Of a stretch of 7,913 nt of DNA, positions 5,463 to 7,913 are shown piece by piece. The stretch is from Pseudomonadota bacterium. Its GTDB lineage: Bacteria > Myxococcota_A > Polyangia > Polyangiales > Polyangiaceae. Under the pieces are notes generated by a model that was not told the origin of the DNA, searched no databases, and saw only the letters and a program-made list of their open reading frames with translations. How positions within the stretch are numbered: the stretch's first letter is position 1; each line of letters opens with the position of its first letter. The DNA lies in the NCBI GenBank assembly GCA_023411445.1, contig JAEYOT010000756.1:1-7913 (forward strand), read 5' to 3'. The translations under genes and the position numbers were made by a program.

Positions 5463-6662
5463 ATGAGCCTGCAAGGTCTGCAAAAAAGCGTACGCATGTT
5501 CCGCAAATTCTCGGAGGAGACGCTGCGGCGGCGCGGCACGAGCGCGCTCGGGCGTGACGGCGTGGTCGCCCTCGCCGCGATCCAGGCGGTGCTGGAGGGG
5601 CAGCGCCTGTTCGATGGAGCGCTGCTCGAGCCCCTCTCGGCCTTCACCAACCTGCTGCAGAGTGGACAGCTGCCGCCCGAGTTCGGGGACTGGGGCTTGG
5701 GTGACGCGCTCTTGGCCATCGAGCAAGCGCACGCTCAGCTGCGCCAGCAAGACGCTCAGCGCTGGGAGTTCTCGCCCGAGCTGAGCGACGAGCAGGCTGC
5801 GCGCGTCGCCGCCTGGCTGCCAGCGCGCGCCGCCACGACGCCCACCGAGTCCGAAGACCACGGACGGAAGCTACGTCGCTTCGTGCTCGACGCGAGTGAG
5901 CGCGCCCAAGATGGGCTCGTGCTGGTGTGCGGCGCGCTGCACGCGCCGGAGCTGCCCCTGGCCGAGCTGTCCGCCAATGCAGGTAAGCTGATCTTGAACG
6001 ACCTGGACCTGGCTGCGCTGGAGGACCTGGTGCACCGCGTCGTCCCCGAGCGGCACCGCGAGCGGGTCCAGCTCGAGCGCTACGACCCGAGCGGCTCGCT
6101 GCTCGAGCTGATGAGCGGCGTCGACCAGGCGCTGGCCCAAGCAGACAACGCGCAGGCCGCCGAGGCGGCGCTCAAGGAGCTGCTCGCGAGCTACGACGTC
6201 GGCGCAGGCAGCGCCGGTCTCAGCGGCGTTGACGGCCGCCCCGATTTGGCCATTTCAGCGATGCTGCTGAGCCAGCTGGGCGACGGCCCCCAGCGCTGCC
6301 TCGCGCACGCGCTCGAGGCTCGCGGCTTCTCGACGGCTTCCCTCGAGCGAGGGCCGCTCGCGGAGGCGCTCTTGCTCCTGAGCCGGCTGCTCGAGCAACA
6401 CCACGTGCACGCGCTCACGCGTCGGGCCGCTTCCGCCGTGCTGATCAGCGCGGTGAGCGAGGTGAAGCTGCGACGGCTGTCGAGCGGCCAGAGCGCAGCG
6501 CAGGGCGACCCGCGCGATTTGCTCTCGGTCGAGCACCTGGCTGAGCGCCTGCCCGCCAGCGCGGAGATCAAAGCCGAGCAGTCCTGGGAGTGGAGCCGCC
6601 CGCTGCCCGCCGGGGCGAAGGACGAGAGCCTGCTCACCCTGGTTGAGGCCGTGCTCGTCTAG
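5463..6662 (+). CDS. Unassigned protein with a class I methyltransferase-like core
   Basis: A 399-residue, apparently soluble protein with no signal peptide or membrane helix; no named family is recognised with certainty. The N-terminal ~145 residues are helical and Ala/Leu/Gln-rich. From about 150 the layout matches a Rossmann methyltransferase: a hydrophobic strand ending in CGALHAPELPL (156-166, motif I position), a second strand ending in the acidic LNDLD (178-182, motif II position), a third strand VQLERYD (202-208), then DLAISAMLLSQL (262-273), resembling the motif IV/post-strand-4 region. The C-terminal third has strand-helix patterns and the sequence WEWSRPL. The usual Gly-x-Gly-x-Gly is absent, leaving one Gly at 157. 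It may be a methyltransferase with an atypical cofactor loop or a fold relative that has lost activity. The ATG lies 18 bases after the adaptor stop with no strong Shine-Dalgarno, so co-transcription with the exporter is likely. Gene reality is highly likely; function is inferred. Confidence 0.8.
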   Translation: MSLQGLQKSVRMFRKFSEETLRRRGTSALGRDGVVALAAIQAVLEGQRLFDGALLEPLSAFTNLLQSGQLPPEFGDWGLGDALLAIEQAHAQLRQQDAQRWEFSPELSDEQAARVAAWLPARAATTPTESEDHGRKLRRFVLDASERAQDGLVLVCGALHAPELPLAELSANAGKLILNDLDLAALEDLVHRVVPERHRERVQLERYDPSGSLLELMSGVDQALAQADNAQAAEAALKELLASYDVGAGSAGLSGVDGRPDLAISAMLLSQLGDGPQRCLAHALEARGFSTASLERGPLAEALLLLSRLLEQHHVHALTRRAASAVLISAVSEVKLRRLSSGQSAAQGDPRDLLSVEHLAERLPASAEIKAEQSWEWSRPLPAGAKDESLLTLVEAVLV

Positions 6663-7913
6663 TCAAGAGCCGATCGCGCGCCTCAAGCGCTCGGCGAGGC
6701 GCGTCACGCGCTCCTCACGTCGCGTCTCTCCCAGCGCCAGCTTCAGCGCGCGCGGATCTGCCACCAGCACGCAGAGCTTCTTTCCGCGCGTCACCGCGGT
6801 GTAGACCAGGTTGCGCGAGAGCATCACGAAGTGCGAGGTCAAGAGCGGGATCACCACCGCGGGGTACTCGGAGCCCTGACTCTTGTGGATGCTGGTGGCG
6901 TAGGCCAACGTCAGGTTCTCGAGCTCGGAGTCCTGATAGCTCACCTCGTGCCCGTCGAAGCGCACGCTCAGCTGGCGCTCCTCCCCGCTCACGCGCGTGA
7001 TGACGCCCAGATCGCCGTTGTACACCTCTCGCTCGTAGTCGTTCTTGAGCTGCAGCACCTTATCTCCGACACGGAACGTCTGTCCGTGGTGCTCCAGCGC
7101 CGGGCCGTGCGGGTTGAGCGTCGCCTGCAGCAGCTGGTTCAGGGCGGCGGTGCCGGCAGGTCCGCGGTGCATCGGCGTGAGCACCTGCACGTCGCGCAGC
7201 GGATCGAAGCCGAAGCGGCGCGGGATACGCACCGTGACCAGCTCGCGGATCGTGTCGGCGGCCTCCTCCGCTTCACGGCGCGCCACCACGAAAAAGTCCG
7301 CGCGCGGGGACTCCGGATCGGCGCTCTCCGGCATGTCGCCCACCAAGATGCGGTGCGCGTTCTGCACGATGCGGCTCTCTCCGGCTTGGCGGAAGATCTC
7401 GTTCAGCCGCACGGTGGTGACCGCGCCGGAGGCGATCACGTCACGCAAGAGCGCGCCAGGGCCCACGGAGGGGAGCTGATCGGCGTCGCCGACGATCACG
7501 AGGCGCGCGGCGTCTGGCAGGGCAGACACGAGCGCGGCGCCCAACGGTAAATCGATCATCGACGCCTCGTCGACGATGACCACGTCCGCCTCGAGCGGCT
7601 TGTGCTCACCGACCTGAAAGCCGCCGCCGCGCGGATCGAACTCCAGTAGGCGGTGCAGCGTGGTGGCTTCGTGCCCGGTCGCCTCCGCCAGGCGCTTGGC
7701 AGCGCGGCCGGTGGGCGCCGCTAGGCGCACCTGCAGGTGCGAGCGGCGCATAACGTCCAAAATGGCGCGCACGATCGTGGTCTTGCCGACGCCCGGGCCG
7801 CCGGTCACGACGATGAGCTTGTGCTCCGCCGCGCCCTTCACGGCGGCGCGCTGCTGGGGTGCCAGAGTCACTTGGGCCTGTTGCTCGAAGCGCTCCACCG
7901 TGCTGTCCACGGC
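6663..7913 (-). CDS. recD2: RecD2-type ATP-dependent DNA helicase (SF1B), N-terminus beyond window
   Basis: The frame is open through 7913, so this is the C-terminal ~416 residues of a protein normally around 700-750 residues; the GTG at 7910-7908 is probably internal. RecD2 unwinds DNA 5'-to-3' and acts in repair and replication-fork maintenance. Numbering from that GTG, motifs in order are: Q-motif LAPQQRAAV (16-24), Walker A GGPGVGKTT (37-45), motif Ia APTGRAAKRL (65-74), Walker B VIVDEASM (111-118), motif III GDADQLPSVGPG (141-152), motif IV RLNEIFRQ (168-175), an SH3-like insert around GDKVLQLKNDY and YNGDLGVI (282-304), motif V LAYATSIHKSQGSE (335-348) and motif VI VYTAVTRGKK (369-378). 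All look functional. The N-terminal OB-fold and helix-hairpin-helix region expected of RecD2 rather than RecD is out of view, so RecD2 is inferred. Its TGA abuts the TAG of the convergent gene. Confidence 0.9.
   Translation of the reverse strand, partial: AVDSTVERFEQQAQVTLAPQQRAAVKGAAEHKLIVVTGGPGVGKTTIVRAILDVMRRSHLQVRLAAPTGRAAKRLAEATGHEATTLHRLLEFDPRGGGFQVGEHKPLEADVVIVDEASMIDLPLGAALVSALPDAARLVIVGDADQLPSVGPGALLRDVIASGAVTTVRLNEIFRQAGESRIVQNAHRILVGDMPESADPESPRADFFVVARREAEEAADTIRELVTVRIPRRFGFDPLRDVQVLTPMHRGPAGTAALNQLLQATLNPHGPALEHHGQTFRVGDKVLQLKNDYEREVYNGDLGVITRVSGEERQLSVRFDGHEVSYQDSELENLTLAYATSIHKSQGSEYPAVVIPLLTSHFVMLSRNLVYTAVTRGKKLCVLVADPRALKLALGETRREERVTRLAERLRRAIGS

Noticed and set aside
4128..5861. 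A 577-codon open frame on the minus strand opposite permease 2, the adaptor and the start of the methyltransferase-like gene
   Set aside because: It is antisense to three well-supported genes, its translation is low-complexity (rich in Leu, His, Arg, Ala, Asp) with no recognisable domain, and long antisense frames are expected where third codon positions are nearly all G/C.
6831..7550. A 239-codon plus-strand open frame opposite the helicase
   Set aside because: It lies antisense to intact SF1 helicase motifs and shows no domain features of its own.
1..7913. CRISPR arrays, tRNA/rRNA genes, transposases, integrases, toxin-antitoxin or phage-defence genes
   Set aside because: Read by eye on both strands, no regularly spaced repeats, RNA gene signatures or mobile-element proteins were seen. 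The helicase is a RecD2-type repair enzyme rather than part of an evident defence cluster, although what lies to its right is out of view.

Overview
The window is GC-rich and almost entirely coding, with strong G/C bias at third codon positions. It most likely comes from a myxobacterium (Myxococcota, probably a Polyangia/Sorangium-like lineage). The main clue is the protein at the left edge. It has one membrane helix, a long Lys/Glu/Pro/Ala-rich linker, and a C-terminal domain with the Gly-Gly-Pro-Thr-Gly, Phe-Ala-Pro-Ser-Gly-Arg and Gly-Gly-Cys motifs of the AgmX/PglI C-terminal family, which is typical of myxobacteria. The taxonomic call is inference from family resemblance; no database was searched.

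Layout. (1) 1-1104, plus strand: C-terminal part of the AgmX/PglI-type envelope protein, open at the left edge. (2) 1105-1184: an 80-base gap with a promoter-like extended -10 very close to the next start. (3) 1185-5444, plus strand: a tightly packed four-gene operon encoding a split MacAB-like ABC exporter. Its order is ATPase, FtsX/MacB permease, second FtsX/MacB permease, membrane-anchored MacA/HlyD-type adaptor. The junctions are a 4-base GTGA overlap, a 2-base gap and a 4-base ATGA overlap. (4) 5463-6662, plus strand: an unassigned protein 18 bases behind the adaptor, with the outline of a class I (Rossmann) methyltransferase but an altered glycine motif. (5) 6663-7913, minus strand: the helicase core of a RecD2-type SF1B DNA helicase, open at the right edge. 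Its stop codon directly abuts the stop codon of the convergent gene, with no base between.

How the genes fit together. The ATPase would power a heterodimer of the two related but non-identical permeases, and the adaptor would link it through the periplasm to an outer-membrane factor. No TolC-like gene is in the window. The methyltransferase-like gene may be co-transcribed with the exporter; the sequence gives no substrate. The AgmX/PglI-type protein and the RecD2-type helicase look like independent neighbours.

There are no RNA genes, mobile elements, CRISPR arrays or gene-free stretches over 300 bases. Most of the window is recognisable housekeeping or envelope biology. The least explained parts are the methyltransferase-like protein, the two-permease exporter, and the repeat-built linker of the first gene.
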